Shown here: in pieces, positions 33,164 to 42,799 of the stretch | Layout of the letters: the number at the start of each line of letters is the position of its first letter | Numbering within the stretch: position 1 is the first letter of the stretch | Assembly: GCA_009917455.1 (NCBI GenBank) | Contig: QZDS01000013.1 | Location: 1 to 64,000 of the forward strand | DNA from: a bacterium 1xD8-48 | GTDB lineage: Bacteria; Bacillota; Clostridia; Lachnospirales; Lachnospiraceae | DNA length: 64,000 bases | Direction: 5' to 3' | Made by a program: the position numbers and the translations under genes | The notes under the pieces: model-generated | The model's database searches: none | Told to the model about the DNA's origin: nothing | Seen by the model: the letters and a program-made list of their open reading frames with translations, nothing else

Positions 33164-34850
33164 TATCTGCAGCCTCCCTTTCCTTTGTATATGCCACCAG
33201 TTCCTCCAGCATATCGTCATAAACCAGATGCACGGTTGCTTTCCCTGCTGAAAAAATTTCAATCTTTTCCACAAACGCATCCACCATCTTTTTTGTCAGG
33301 TGCCGGATATTCCGGTACTTTTCAATTGCTGCTTCCCAGTCCTGGTCTGCACAGTAATTCCTGTCATATTTTTTCTGGTATTCTGTAACTTCATTTGTCC
33401 TTTTCCTCAGTTCCGTTTCCCTGGCTGCATCTTTATCTGCAAAGGCTTCATACTGCTGCGCATCAATCAGCCGCTCCGCATAATCTTCATATAAATGCTG
33501 CCTGTGTGCCGCCACCTTTTCCATTTCATGGTGCAGGCTCTGTATCTCTTTTGTCAGCACATCATACTTTTTCATGCTCTCCGTTTTCCGGTTCATCCGC
33601 CTTAACATTTCCATGCTGTCAACATATATATTCATATGGACACGGATTACACGGAGGACTTCATCATTGACCGCACTTTCATAAACACTTTTCCTGCTGC
33701 ATCCTTTTTTTGTCTGGTGTCCCCCGCATACAAAGCAGGCTGTCCCGTTCGGGTTTTTAATAAGGTACATGGTTGCCCCGCAGTCGCCGCACACGATTTT
33801 CTTTTTATAGAAGTTCCGGCAGGCAAGCTCGCCCTGGTTTTTCTTCCCATACTTCGGGGAATTTTCATGTATCTTCTTTAACCTTTCCTGCGCTTTGAGG
33901 TACAGTGCCCTCGGCACGACTGGTTCATGGGTGTCCTCCACGATGATCCAGTTTTCTTCCGGCTCCCTCCACTGCTTTTTTTCCGCGAAGCCATCCCTGC
34001 CATGCTCGTTATGCCTGCTGTCACCTGCATAATAAGGGTTGCAGAGCATCCGCGCGATGGTATGCCCTTTCCAGATGGCGTCATAATTCCGGGGCAGTTC
34101 CTTTGTCCTTTTGAAATGCTTGTATGCTTTCGGCCCGACCACGCCGTCCTCATTCAGGGTTTTTGCTATCTGCGCATATCCCATCCCCTCATTCACAAAC
34201 ATCTCAAAAATGCGTGCCACCACAGGGGCAGTATCCGGGTCAGCTATGATATGGTGCCTGTCCATCGGGTCACTCATAAGCCCGTAGGCAAGGTTCCCAC
34301 AGACATTGCTGCCCTTTTTCCAGTGGGAACGGTAAGACGCCCTGATCTTTTTCGCCAGATCCTTTGAGTAGAACTCGTTGAAGATATTGGCCATGCACAC
34401 GGAAAGGTCTGCGCCCTCCCTGATGGAATCATAACCGTCCGTCACAGCAATAAACCGCACCTCAAAGAACGGGAATACCCTCTCCACATAATTGCCGGCC
34501 TCCACATAGTTCCTCCCCAGCCGGGACAGGTCCTTTACGACCACGCAGTTGATGCGCCCGTCCCTGATGTCACGCATCATTTCCTCAAATCCGTCCCTTT
34601 CAAAATTTGTCCCTGTCTTGGAAACATCCATATATTCACATTCCACTACAATATCATCTGCACCCTCCACGAAATTTTTTAAAAGCCCCATCTGGTTCTC
34701 TATGGTCCCCCGTTCCTTATCTGCCCCGCTTTCAAGGGAGAGCCGCGCGTACAGCCCTGCCCTGAATACGGGCTTTTCTTCCTTTACAGCCGGTGTCACT
34801 TCTGCTTTCCCCATATTGACAAAACCGGCTTTCCTTGATTTCCTTGCCAT
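33153..34850 (-). CDS. Large serine recombinase, second of the trio
   Basis: A 565-residue recombinase with an unusual ~28-residue N-terminal extension before the catalytic YARLSLES. Further landmarks: KTGTNFERDGFEEMMRDIRD, VVKDLSRLGRNYVEAG, zinc-ribbon CGDCGATMYLIK ... CGGHQTKKGC, and the coiled coil SLHHEMEKVAAHRQHLYEDY. Its start lies one base after the stop of the first recombinase, with GGGAGG inside that gene's last codons. It differs clearly in sequence from its two neighbours, so these are ancient paralogues rather than recent duplicates. Confidence 0.9.
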   Translation of the reverse strand: MARKSRKAGFVNMGKAEVTPAVKEEKPVFRAGLYARLSLESGADKERGTIENQMGLLKNFVEGADDIVVECEYMDVSKTGTNFERDGFEEMMRDIRDGRINCVVVKDLSRLGRNYVEAGNYVERVFPFFEVRFIAVTDGYDSIREGADLSVCMANIFNEFYSKDLAKKIRASYRSHWKKGSNVCGNLAYGLMSDPMDRHHIIADPDTAPVVARIFEMFVNEGMGYAQIAKTLNEDGVVGPKAYKHFKRTKELPRNYDAIWKGHTIARMLCNPYYAGDSRHNEHGRDGFAEKKQWREPEENWIIVEDTHEPVVPRALYLKAQERLKKIHENSPKYGKKNQGELACRNFYKKKIVCGDCGATMYLIKNPNGTACFVCGGHQTKKGCSRKSVYESAVNDEVLRVIRVHMNIYVDSMEMLRRMNRKTESMKKYDVLTKEIQSLHHEMEKVAAHRQHLYEDYAERLIDAQQYEAFADKDAARETELRKRTNEVTEYQKKYDRNYCADQDWEAAIEKYRNIRHLTKKMVDAFVEKIEIFSAGKATVHLVYDDMLEELVAYTKEREAADNGQ

Positions 34851-34851
34851 A

Positions 34852-36540
34852 TCACACGACCTCCCTTTCCTGGATAGTTACCCTCCCGTTTTCCCCCGTG
34901 CATACCGTACACCCGGCGGACTGTATCCGGCGGAGCGCAGACTGGAAACAGTCCTGAAAATTAAAATCTATCTCAATATGGTCCTTATCAAACACCCTTA
35001 CCCTGTCGATCAGTTCCACTGCTGCCATCCTGCTTAATCCGCTGATGTTCTGGTACTCCTTAAAATAATGGAGCCATTCATATTTATCCGTCTTAGCCTC
35101 CATCACATCCTGTATTGCGTGGCGGATTTTCCAGACTGCCTCCTCTGCTTTCTTTCTCCTGCTGTTGTAGCCTTCATACAGTTCCGCATAATCTTCTTTG
35201 GAAACAATCCCGTCCTTCAGGTCCTCATACAGCATGTCCCGGAATTCCCGGCACCGCCTTATCTCCTGTTCTTTTGCCTCCTTCTGTCTTTCCAGTTCCT
35301 TTATCTCCAGTTCCTGAAATGGCACTGTGTCGATATATTCCAGGATTCTCCCGGTATCAAGGACGTTTGCAATATGCGCCTTAAGCACCTCAAAAACAAG
35401 GCTTTCCAGCTTTTCCTTCGGGATTCGGTGTGTCCCGCACTCCTTTGTCGCCGCATTTTTGGAGCAGATATAATAGGAATAAACCTTCCCGCCTGCCGGG
35501 ACATTCCGTTTGATCATGGCTGCACCGCAGCCTGCACACACTGCCAGTCCCGACAGTACATAGACTTCATCCTCATTCGGCGATGTCCTTGTGTCCATCC
35601 CGAGGAGCCTCTGGACAATGGCAAATTCCCTTTTACTTACGATAGGCTCATGGCTGTCCTCTATCCTGATCCATTCCTCTTTGGGCTTATCCACAATCTT
35701 CTTGATCTTATGGTTTGGCGTGGAATACCTGCCCTGCACCAGTGTCCCAACATAGACCTCATTTTCAAGTATCCTGCGGACAGACATGGAACTCCACTCT
35801 GCCTGCTCATGCGTCTTAAAATTGTCCTGGATACGGATGCCGAGGCTGTGCTTGTATTCCATTGGTGACAATATGCCTTTCCCGTTCAGGCGCTCCGCAA
35901 TGGCAGCCTGGCTCATTCCACTGAGCTTCATGCGGAATATATCCTTTACCACACCCGCTGCATATAAATCAGGAACCAGCCTGTTCCGGTCATTTTCATC
36001 CTTTTTGTAGCCATAGGGTGTAAATGCGCCTGTATATTCGCCATTTTTCCGCTTCACTTCCAGATGGCTGCGTATTTTTATGGAAATGTCCCGGCAGTAG
36101 GCGTCATTCATTAAATTTTTGAATGGGACGACAATGTCATCCCTCCCGCTTTCTTCCTTACTGTCAATATGGTCATTGACCGCAATAAAGCGCACGCCAA
36201 GGGCCGGGAACAGCCTTTCGATATACTTCCCGGAATCAATATACTCCCTCCCGAAACGTGACAGGTCTTTTACGACCACACAGTCAACCGCTCCCTTTCT
36301 GATGTCCTCCATCATCATCTGGAAACCGGGACGCTCAAAATTAGAGCCGCTGTAACCGTCGTCCACACGCTCGGAAACCACTATAATGTCATCTTTGTCT
36401 TTCAGGAAATCCCTGATGAGATCCTTCTGGTTGGAAATGCTGTTGCTCTCCGCCTTTGCTGTGCCGGCAACATCGCCATCTTCCTTGGAAAGCCTTACAT
36501 AGATGGCTGCATGGTAGATTCTGTCTACTGTCTTACCCAT
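34852..36540 (-). CDS. Large serine recombinase, first of the trio
   Basis: A 562-residue recombinase. Catalytic Ser is in YVRLSKED; DDGYSGSNFERPGFQMMMED, VVKDLSRFGREYIDSG, GAFTPYGYKKDENDRNRLVP, zinc-ribbon CAGCGAAMIKR ... CSKNAATKECG, and a coiled coil near residues 410-470. First gene of the three-gene operon. RBS GGAGGATTACGC before the ATG. The full catalytic and DNA-binding layout is intact in all three. Confidence 0.9.
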   Translation of the reverse strand: MGKTVDRIYHAAIYVRLSKEDGDVAGTAKAESNSISNQKDLIRDFLKDKDDIIVVSERVDDGYSGSNFERPGFQMMMEDIRKGAVDCVVVKDLSRFGREYIDSGKYIERLFPALGVRFIAVNDHIDSKEESGRDDIVVPFKNLMNDAYCRDISIKIRSHLEVKRKNGEYTGAFTPYGYKKDENDRNRLVPDLYAAGVVKDIFRMKLSGMSQAAIAERLNGKGILSPMEYKHSLGIRIQDNFKTHEQAEWSSMSVRRILENEVYVGTLVQGRYSTPNHKIKKIVDKPKEEWIRIEDSHEPIVSKREFAIVQRLLGMDTRTSPNEDEVYVLSGLAVCAGCGAAMIKRNVPAGGKVYSYYICSKNAATKECGTHRIPKEKLESLVFEVLKAHIANVLDTGRILEYIDTVPFQELEIKELERQKEAKEQEIRRCREFRDMLYEDLKDGIVSKEDYAELYEGYNSRRKKAEEAVWKIRHAIQDVMEAKTDKYEWLHYFKEYQNISGLSRMAAVELIDRVRVFDKDHIEIDFNFQDCFQSALRRIQSAGCTVCTGENGRVTIQEREVV

Positions 36541-36737
36541 ATGCGTAATCCTCCTTAAACCTTAAACTGTTAAGCAGGACAAACGCCAGTAAACATATAT
36601 TAGATTTGATGCTGATATGGGTGCGCCCTTCCCGCGGGACACCCCTCTGCCTTTCCTCAGATTAAATCTTACCATAAACTGCTGCATTTTTCCACTGCTT
36701 TTTACAAAATTTCATCAACTTCTATATTAGCCTTCCG

Positions 36738-36986
36738 TCATCCCATTAGGAGCAGCCCCTCAAAGGCATCCTCGAAGCTCACCCCGTTATTTGCAAACCG
36801 TATCCTGACCATCGTAGAGCCAACCTTTACAAGGTAGGGGTTGCCGACTTTCCCAAGGTACTGTTTCTTTTTTTCCTCCACTGTCTTTCCCCGGTCGATC
36901 CTTATTTTGCTTATGTCCTTTAACTCCTCTATCTTTACGTTGTCAAAATCCTGTCCCAAAAATTTCCTGTGCTCCTCCGCAGTCAT
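36738..36986 (-). CDS. Small DUF6870-like element protein
   Basis: An 82-residue protein (MTAEEHRKFLGQDF..., KQYLGKVGNPYLVKVGSTMV, FEDAFEGLLL) of a type often found beside recombinases and relaxases in Lachnospiraceae elements. RBS GGGAGGTG. It lies upstream of the recombinase trio on the same strand, 200 bp away. The function is unknown. Confidence 0.6.
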   Translation of the reverse strand: MTAEEHRKFLGQDFDNVKIEELKDISKIRIDRGKTVEEKKKQYLGKVGNPYLVKVGSTMVRIRFANNGVSFEDAFEGLLLMG

Positions 36987-37011
36987 GCAGACACCTCCCG
37001 ATAAAAAACAA

Positions 37012-37085
37012 CGGACACCACGCTTCGCGGGTTGTCCTTATGTTAAACAACAGATAGCACGCTTTGCGGACTATCCTTATGTTAA
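37012..37085. repeat. Two tandem 35-bp hairpin repeats
   Basis: Units 37012-37046 and 37051-37085 share CACGCTT-GCGG cores and an identical CCTTATGTTAA end. Within each unit the outer arms differ but remain complementary (GGACA/TGTCC in the first, GATAG/CTATC in the second), so the hairpin shape is conserved. Confidence 0.65.
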
Positions 37086-37854
37086 TAGAATCCATCCCCT
37101 GATGCTGTATCTTATCTGACACAATGTATTTTGTCCTGTCTGATATATCCTTTTATCTGGTGTTTCCCTGCCCTGATGCCTAATGCCTCTGCAATCCGGT
37201 ACCGTAAAAATATGTATGCACCTTACCTTTTCTCTAAAATCTGTATCCAAATCTTACTTTATCCGCAAAGTAATTCCCACACGCCATTCAGGAAACCATG
37301 CTGCATATACATACAGCACATCCCCTGCCATGTTTTTTCATTTTCTCTCCCCCGGTGTGGGACGGAATATGCAGGACCGCCCGGCATGGCTGCCTGAATA
37401 CCCTGCAGCCCCCTTTCACGCCACAGCTATCCCCGGACGCCGCCCCGGCTGCCGTGTTCTCCGGCAGAGGTATCATTATCACCCGGATTTCAAGACAGCC
37501 TGCCAGCGCTGCCCCATGCCGGGAATGCCGCTCATATTTTTCCTTCATCTGTTACGATCCCTCGTTCCACCTGCATCAAAGTCCTGCCACATACTCTTAA
37601 GCAGGCAAATATTTCTCCGCGAAGCTCTCCCCTCATCATCTTCCAATGTCCCGGATGTTTTGTGTCCTTACATACTGATATTCCGTTCCGGCAGATAAAA
37701 ACTGCCAGAACATTTATTGTCAAGGTCCGCTGTCTGTCTATATGTTTATAGAATTTATCTTCATGGTAAATTTTCAGCCTGCGGTTACAGACCTGCCCAA
37801 AGCCACTCTATGAAAAGAATATATTCAGGCAGACCGGCAACAGCCGGTTTCCCC
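37086..37854. other. Non-coding gap in element B
   Basis: About 770 bp with no credible gene; the open frames lack RBS and domain signals. I see no strong terminator, tRNA or repeat. It may be decayed element DNA. Confidence 0.35.
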
Positions 37855-38190
37855 CTATTTTATCGCTTTTATGTTCTGTGCCATGTACTCCAGAACCTGC
37901 ACCAAAAACACCGCCTGCGACTCTGTGCTTTCCAGAAATACCTTCTGTGCCCTTGCTGTGCAGTCCCCCTTTACGCTTCCTGTCATATCCCTTATGACAA
38001 TATCCGCCTCCAGCGCTGCTATCATCTTCCGGTATGTCTGGATTCCGGGCTGCCGGTTCCCGGCCTCAATCTTTTTCAGATGGGATTCACTTATGCCAAC
38101 TGCCTCTGACAGTTCCATCCTGCTCATACCCTTTGTTTCACGCAGCTTTTTAACTGTAATCCCCAAGTTTGTACCTTCCATACTTATCAT
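37855..38190 (-). CDS. XRE-family helix-turn-helix regulator
   Basis: The start is placed at the ATG at 38190 because AGGAGGG lies 5 nt before it; the frame is open further up without RBS. 111 residues: a typical HTH_3 domain near residues 10-65 (VKKLRETKGMSRMELSEAVG, ISESHLKKIEAGNRQPGIQT), then a short C-terminal helix. Likely repressor of element B genes. It is the last element-type gene before the cobalamin operon. Confidence 0.75.
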   Translation of the reverse strand: MISMEGTNLGITVKKLRETKGMSRMELSEAVGISESHLKKIEAGNRQPGIQTYRKMIAALEADIVIRDMTGSVKGDCTARAQKVFLESTESQAVFLVQVLEYMAQNIKAIK

Positions 38191-38617
38191 CCTGTCCCTC
38201 CTGACTGGTGTGTCCATTATAAAGTTGTAATTGTTATTTGAAAAGGGACTGGTTGTGTCCTTTTTTCGTAAACGGGACAGTTCAAGCCTTTCAACTGTTT
38301 CCGCTCTTTTTCGCTTACACCATCCGCCCTTTGTCAACATTATTTGCTTATTTCCGCAGACGTTTCCCTAATTATGTCGAACGATTTTTACTTCTATATA
38401 CAACAAAGGCGTCTATTGGTGTCTTCCAATAAACGCCTCCTCATCAAACTATGACTTATTTATCTTCCAATCTGTGCTGTCTGTATGCGACTTCATTCAT
38501 TGCATCAAAGTGAATCTTTAAACGCCCAGGTCAGTAATCACATTTTCTAATGATTAATCTACTCTGATATGTCTATGCAATAGATACTACATAGTACTGA
38601 TATTTACAAAAAGCAAA
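38191..38617. other. Gap between element B and the cobalamin operon
   Basis: No gene seen. It holds a good hairpin, GGCGTCTATTGG / CCAATAAACGCC (38408-38437), that could terminate the cobalamin operon transcript arriving from the right. The right end of element B could lie here, but I find no repeat matching its left end. Confidence 0.4.
38407..38438 (-). terminator. Hairpin downstream of the cobalamin operon
   Basis: AGGCGTCTATTGG and CCAATAAACGCCT form a 12-bp stem about 180 bp after the cbiA stop. On the minus strand it is followed by TTTGTTGTATA, a weak T-tract. Confidence 0.5.
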
Positions 38618-40024
38618 TCATTTATATCCTGCTTCCATTGTTCTTTTATACCATGATGCTTTTTCAACAAATGACCAGGCAAATTCCGGATTGGATGGAT
38701 AATACAAATGCGGAAAACCTATCCAGTAATTTTCTCCTGCCATAATACAGGAATAACTCTTGCCCGTTACCGGTTTTACAGCCACTGCCCCATTTCCATT
38801 ATCCGTACTGTCAAAATAGTGAAACTCGTGGCCTTTGATTCTTTTCCCCTTTGACAGAAAAAAGCTTACCTCTTCCTGTATTTCAATATAGCCAAAGCGT
38901 ACCAGTCTGTCCGTGTAAACACACTTTCCCGGTATTACCCCTGCCATGGCATAACTTATTCCATCTTTACCTGTCAGGGAAGAATGCAGATACATAAAAC
39001 CACCACACTCTGCCACTATGGGCATTCCCTTTTCCACTGCCTGCCGAATTGCCTTGTGCATACTATGATTTAAACTCAGTTTTTCTGCATACAGTTCCGG
39101 ATAACCGCCTCCAAGTAAAATACCATGGCATTCTTGCGGCAATTCCTGATCCCAAATGGGAGAAAAATATTTTATTTCTGCTCCGCTTTTCTCAAGCAGC
39201 AAGAGATTTTCTCTGTAATAAAAACAAAATGCCTCATCTTTTGCTACTGCAATTACAGGCTTATCTTTTGGAAGGGCTATTTCTTCCGGAAGATAAATAT
39301 CTTCCGTATGCTCTTTGTCAATGTCTAATTCTTCCGCGCTTTCCGCTATTTCCATGATTGTGGAAACAGAGACTGTATTTTCCAGTCTTTCAGCCATCTT
39401 TTGCAGTTTTTCCTTTATCCCGTTAAGTTCCTGCGGCATGACCAGTCCCAAATGTCGGCTCTCAATACATAAATCCTTTGCTTCCGGAATAAAGCCTAAA
39501 ACAGGAATCTGTAATTCCTCTTCTATCAGCGGTTTTACCGTCTTATAATACCTTTCTGATATCCTGTTCAATAGTACCCCTTTGATCAGCCGCTCCTTAT
39601 CATAAAGTAAAAATCCGGCAAGCAGAGGAATCATAGACCGGACTCCCATTCCTTTCACATCTGTCACAAGTACAATGGGTGTTTTCGTCACTTTTGCCAG
39701 ATGATAGGAGGAACCCTCTTCCCGGCTTCCACCCAATCCATCAAACAGTCCCATAACTCCTTCCAAGACTGCAATATTTTCTTCTTTTGCGCTGCCTGCC
39801 AAAATCCCTTTGGTTTCTTCTTCCCCTGTAAAAAATGTATCCAGATTTCCTGCTGGTACACCCAACGCTTTTTCATGGAACATAGGATCAATATAATCCG
39901 GGCCGCATTTATAAGAAAGCACTTTTTCTCCCCTGTTCTTTAAGGCCTGTAACAGGGCACAGGTAATCATCGTTTTTCCGCTTCCACTCTTTGGTGCGGC
40001 AATCATGGCTCTCCTTAATTGCAT
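38618..40024 (-). CDS. cbiA: Cobyrinate a,c-diamide synthase
   Basis: A 468-residue enzyme starting at the ATG at 40024, which overlaps the preceding fusion gene by 10 bp; the longer frame is a shadow. Glutamine-dependent amidation of the a and c side chains of cobyrinate. The N-terminal ATPase part has APKSGSGKT (P-loop) and YKCGPDYIDPMFH. The C-terminal glutamine amidotransferase domain has the nucleophile in VAECGGFMYLH and the His in KGHEFHYFD. Last gene of the operon. Confidence 0.93.
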   Translation of the reverse strand: MQLRRAMIAAPKSGSGKTMITCALLQALKNRGEKVLSYKCGPDYIDPMFHEKALGVPAGNLDTFFTGEEETKGILAGSAKEENIAVLEGVMGLFDGLGGSREEGSSYHLAKVTKTPIVLVTDVKGMGVRSMIPLLAGFLLYDKERLIKGVLLNRISERYYKTVKPLIEEELQIPVLGFIPEAKDLCIESRHLGLVMPQELNGIKEKLQKMAERLENTVSVSTIMEIAESAEELDIDKEHTEDIYLPEEIALPKDKPVIAVAKDEAFCFYYRENLLLLEKSGAEIKYFSPIWDQELPQECHGILLGGGYPELYAEKLSLNHSMHKAIRQAVEKGMPIVAECGGFMYLHSSLTGKDGISYAMAGVIPGKCVYTDRLVRFGYIEIQEEVSFFLSKGKRIKGHEFHYFDSTDNGNGAVAVKPVTGKSYSCIMAGENYWIGFPHLYYPSNPEFAWSFVEKASWYKRTMEAGYK

Positions 40025-42072
40025 GATGCACCTCCGCCAAAGCCAAAGGAACAGAGCCAGATAGGATTTTCCGCCTGCATTAAATGATAATTTCCTACCT
40101 CTCTTGCCCGGCTTACCTGTAACTGCACAATTTCTTCTCCCTTTACCGGAAAGCTTGACAGCACTTCCCATATTTCACAGATTGTTTCCAGGCTGACTGC
40201 GCTTATCACAATACGCATCCACGGATTAAGCCGATATAATGATTGCAGTATTTCTTTCATTCTTCCTCCGCTTCCTCCTATAAACGCATGTGTCGCTGCC
40301 GGAAGTCCCACAAGACCTTCCGGTGCTGTCCCTTCGATTACTGTTATGTTCTGCAGCCCATGTTTCACTTTGTTTTTTTCGATCAGGGAAACCGCTTCCC
40401 GCTTTTTCTCCAGGGCATATACCTGTATCTCATCAGAAAGCCCCGCGATCTCCACCGCAACCGAACCGGTGCCGCTACCAATATCATAAACCACTGCATT
40501 TTCCAAAAGCCGCAGTTTACAGATGGCAACTTCCCTTACCTCCTCTTTCGTCATAGGGACATTATCTCTGATAAACGCTTCATCCATAATCCCATGCGTA
40601 AGCCTCCTTTTTTCTGCACAGGGATTTTTCACAAAACACGTATACAGCCCCTCTTCCCTCAGCTTGCTGCATTCAGACGGTGTGTGCCTTTCAATCCGCT
40701 GCGCTTCATAAGACAACTGATATCCGGTTATGACCTCACATTCTGTCAGTTCTGCTTCCATAAGCAGTTTCCCCAGCCGGTTCACATCTTTCACTCCGGA
40801 AGTCAGCAGAAAAGTTTTCGGGCTGTTTTTGATCTTCCGTTCCAGATTACACAGCTCCTTTCCGTGCATACTGTAAACGGACGCATCATGATAGCTTTCC
40901 CCAATACAAGCAGCCAGATAAGATACCGAAGAAACCCCCGGCATAATATGCAGAAAAGCCCTAAGCCTTCCGTCCCTGATTTCCCTGTCCAGTGCCTCAT
41001 ACAGCCGCCTGCACCCACTATAAAAACCACTGTCGCCGGACATAAGAATCACAATATTTCTATTTTCTGAGAGAACTGTTTCCCTCTGTAGTCCTTCCAG
41101 ATATGGAATAATCTGCTCAGCCTGATAAAAAGGATGTTTTTCAATCTTTGGCTGATAACGTGACAGCATTCTTTCCGCACCTAACAGAATATCAGCTTCC
41201 TTTATTGCCTCACGGACTTCTCCTGTCACTCCGCTTTCACTGCCCATGCCTATACCGGCAAGAATAATCCGCATCTGCCCCCTGAAAGGAATCCTTTGTC
41301 CGCAGATTTTTTCCAGTTCTCTTCCAACCTCAAAGAAAGAATACCCTTCTTCTCCTTCTGGACGTCCTATCACAAATACCTGTATTCCTGCTCTCCTGGC
41401 TGCTTCCAGCTTTTCCCCGTATCCGCCGGACACTCCGCTTTCTTTTGTGACCAGATAAGAAATATGGTATTGATGGATCATTGCCTCATTCATCAATGCT
41501 GAAAATGGTCCTTGCATAGCAATAATCTGTTTTCCGCATATTCCCTGCTCCATGCACGCAGAAAGGCTCTCCATGCTGGGAAGCACCCTGACGTAAAGCC
41601 TGTTTTTTATTTCCTCAAACACACAAAAATCTGACAGTTCCTTGCTTCCTGTAGTAAGAAGAATATTTCCCTCCGTATCTTTCAGCGCCATTGCGCAGTC
41701 CCTGCTTGTCTCAAAAAAGGTCAGGTCGCCGCCCTCCGGCATTTTCTCTTCCTCTCTTTTCAGCCGCAGATAAGATATTGTTTTTCCCATATCCTTAAGC
41801 TCTTTTACAGCCTCTTTGATATTCCGGGTAACAATCTCAGCATAAGGGTGTGTTGCATCTATTACCGCCTCATAGTTCTCTTTGAAAAGAAATTCCCTGA
41901 TTTCTTCCTGTGCCATTCTCCCTTGCTGCACTGTTACAAGGGGATTTGGGTTCAATACATGCTCCCCATATTCTGTTGCCACACAGAGCGTATGGCTTAT
42001 CCCTGCCTCCACAAGGCATTCTGATAATCTTCTCCCTTCAGTTGTTCCCGCAAATATCAGTATTTTTTTCAA
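40015..42072 (-). CDS. cobK-cbiE-cbiT: CobK-CbiE-CbiT triple fusion
   Basis: About 685 residues. I place the start at a TTG (42072) because GGAGAGG lies 8 nt before it and the next residues (KKILIFAGTTEGRRLSECL) are the classical CobK/CbiJ start; an ATG at 42105 has no RBS. Residues ~1-250 are the precorrin-6A reductase (DATHPYAEIVTRNIKEA). Residues ~270-480 are CbiE C5-methyltransferase (GIGMGSESGVTGEV, MSGDSGFYSG). Residues ~490-680 are CbiT C15-methyltransferase/decarboxylase (DEAFIRDNVPMTKEEVREVA, YDIGSGTGSVAVEIA). These are three consecutive steps on one chain, overlapping cbiH by 35 bp. Confidence 0.9.
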   Translation of the reverse strand: MKKILIFAGTTEGRRLSECLVEAGISHTLCVATEYGEHVLNPNPLVTVQQGRMAQEEIREFLFKENYEAVIDATHPYAEIVTRNIKEAVKELKDMGKTISYLRLKREEEKMPEGGDLTFFETSRDCAMALKDTEGNILLTTGSKELSDFCVFEEIKNRLYVRVLPSMESLSACMEQGICGKQIIAMQGPFSALMNEAMIHQYHISYLVTKESGVSGGYGEKLEAARRAGIQVFVIGRPEGEEGYSFFEVGRELEKICGQRIPFRGQMRIILAGIGMGSESGVTGEVREAIKEADILLGAERMLSRYQPKIEKHPFYQAEQIIPYLEGLQRETVLSENRNIVILMSGDSGFYSGCRRLYEALDREIRDGRLRAFLHIMPGVSSVSYLAACIGESYHDASVYSMHGKELCNLERKIKNSPKTFLLTSGVKDVNRLGKLLMEAELTECEVITGYQLSYEAQRIERHTPSECSKLREEGLYTCFVKNPCAEKRRLTHGIMDEAFIRDNVPMTKEEVREVAICKLRLLENAVVYDIGSGTGSVAVEIAGLSDEIQVYALEKKREAVSLIEKNKVKHGLQNITVIEGTAPEGLVGLPAATHAFIGGSGGRMKEILQSLYRLNPWMRIVISAVSLETICEIWEVLSSFPVKGEEIVQLQVSRAREVGNYHLMQAENPIWLCSFGFGGGASCN

Positions 42073-42799
42073 TCTTATAGCCTCTCCTTGTGACAAATTT
42101 CCCATTTATGTTCTCCGAGCCGGAACTTCCAATAAATACCGTGGTAAACATATTTACTTCCCTCTCTTTTAACTGCTTTAAGGTACAGATATTTGCCCTC
42201 GTCCCTTCTCTTCCAATATTCTCAACATAACCGCAGATACGTTCCTCCTCTATGCGGCGAAGCAGGATATCACAGGCCCGCATCAGATAATCTTTTCTTT
42301 TATGGCTGGAGGGGTTATAAAGCACAATGACAAAATCACCTGCTGCGGCTGCTTCAAGCCTTTTTTCAATCTTCTCCCATGGTGTCAGCAAATCGCTTAA
42401 GCTGACCACACAAAAATCATGATTAAGAGGCGCTCCCAGGACTGCTGCACCGCTGCTTGCCGCCGTAATTCCTGCAATAACGAAAAGTTCTGTTTCCGGA
42501 TATTCTCTTCCAATCTCGTACATCAACGATGCCAGTCCATAAATCCCTGCGTCTCCGCTGCAGACAAGCGCTGCTTTTTTCCCTTTTTCCGCTTCCTCAA
42601 AACACAGCCTGCACCGCTCCTTTTCCTGACGCATAGGGGTAGATAACAGTTCTTTCCCCTGAAAACGCTGTCCAAGCAGCTTCAGATAGGTAGTATAGCC
42701 GACAATGACATCTGCCTGTTCAAGCGCATAGACTGCCTCCCCTGTCATCATTTCTTCCCTACCCGGCCCCATTCCTACAATATAGATTTCATTCTTCAT
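42038..42799 (-). CDS. cbiH: Cobalt-factor III (precorrin-3B) C17-methyltransferase
   Basis: The start is set at the ATG at 42799 (GGAGGTG upstream). About 253 residues, a tetrapyrrole methylase fold: YIVGMGPGREEMMTGEA at the N-terminus, CSGDAGIYGLASLMYE as the SAM-binding GDPxxY-like segment, and YNPSSHKRKDYL typical of CobJ/CbiH. It carries out ring contraction in the anaerobic pathway. It overlaps cbiG by 11 bp and the CobK fusion by 35 bp. Confidence 0.9.
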   Translation of the reverse strand: MKNEIYIVGMGPGREEMMTGEAVYALEQADVIVGYTTYLKLLGQRFQGKELLSTPMRQEKERCRLCFEEAEKGKKAALVCSGDAGIYGLASLMYEIGREYPETELFVIAGITAASSGAAVLGAPLNHDFCVVSLSDLLTPWEKIEKRLEAAAAGDFVIVLYNPSSHKRKDYLMRACDILLRRIEEERICGYVENIGREGTRANICTLKQLKEREVNMFTTVFIGSSGSENINGKFVTRRGYKIEKNTDICGNN

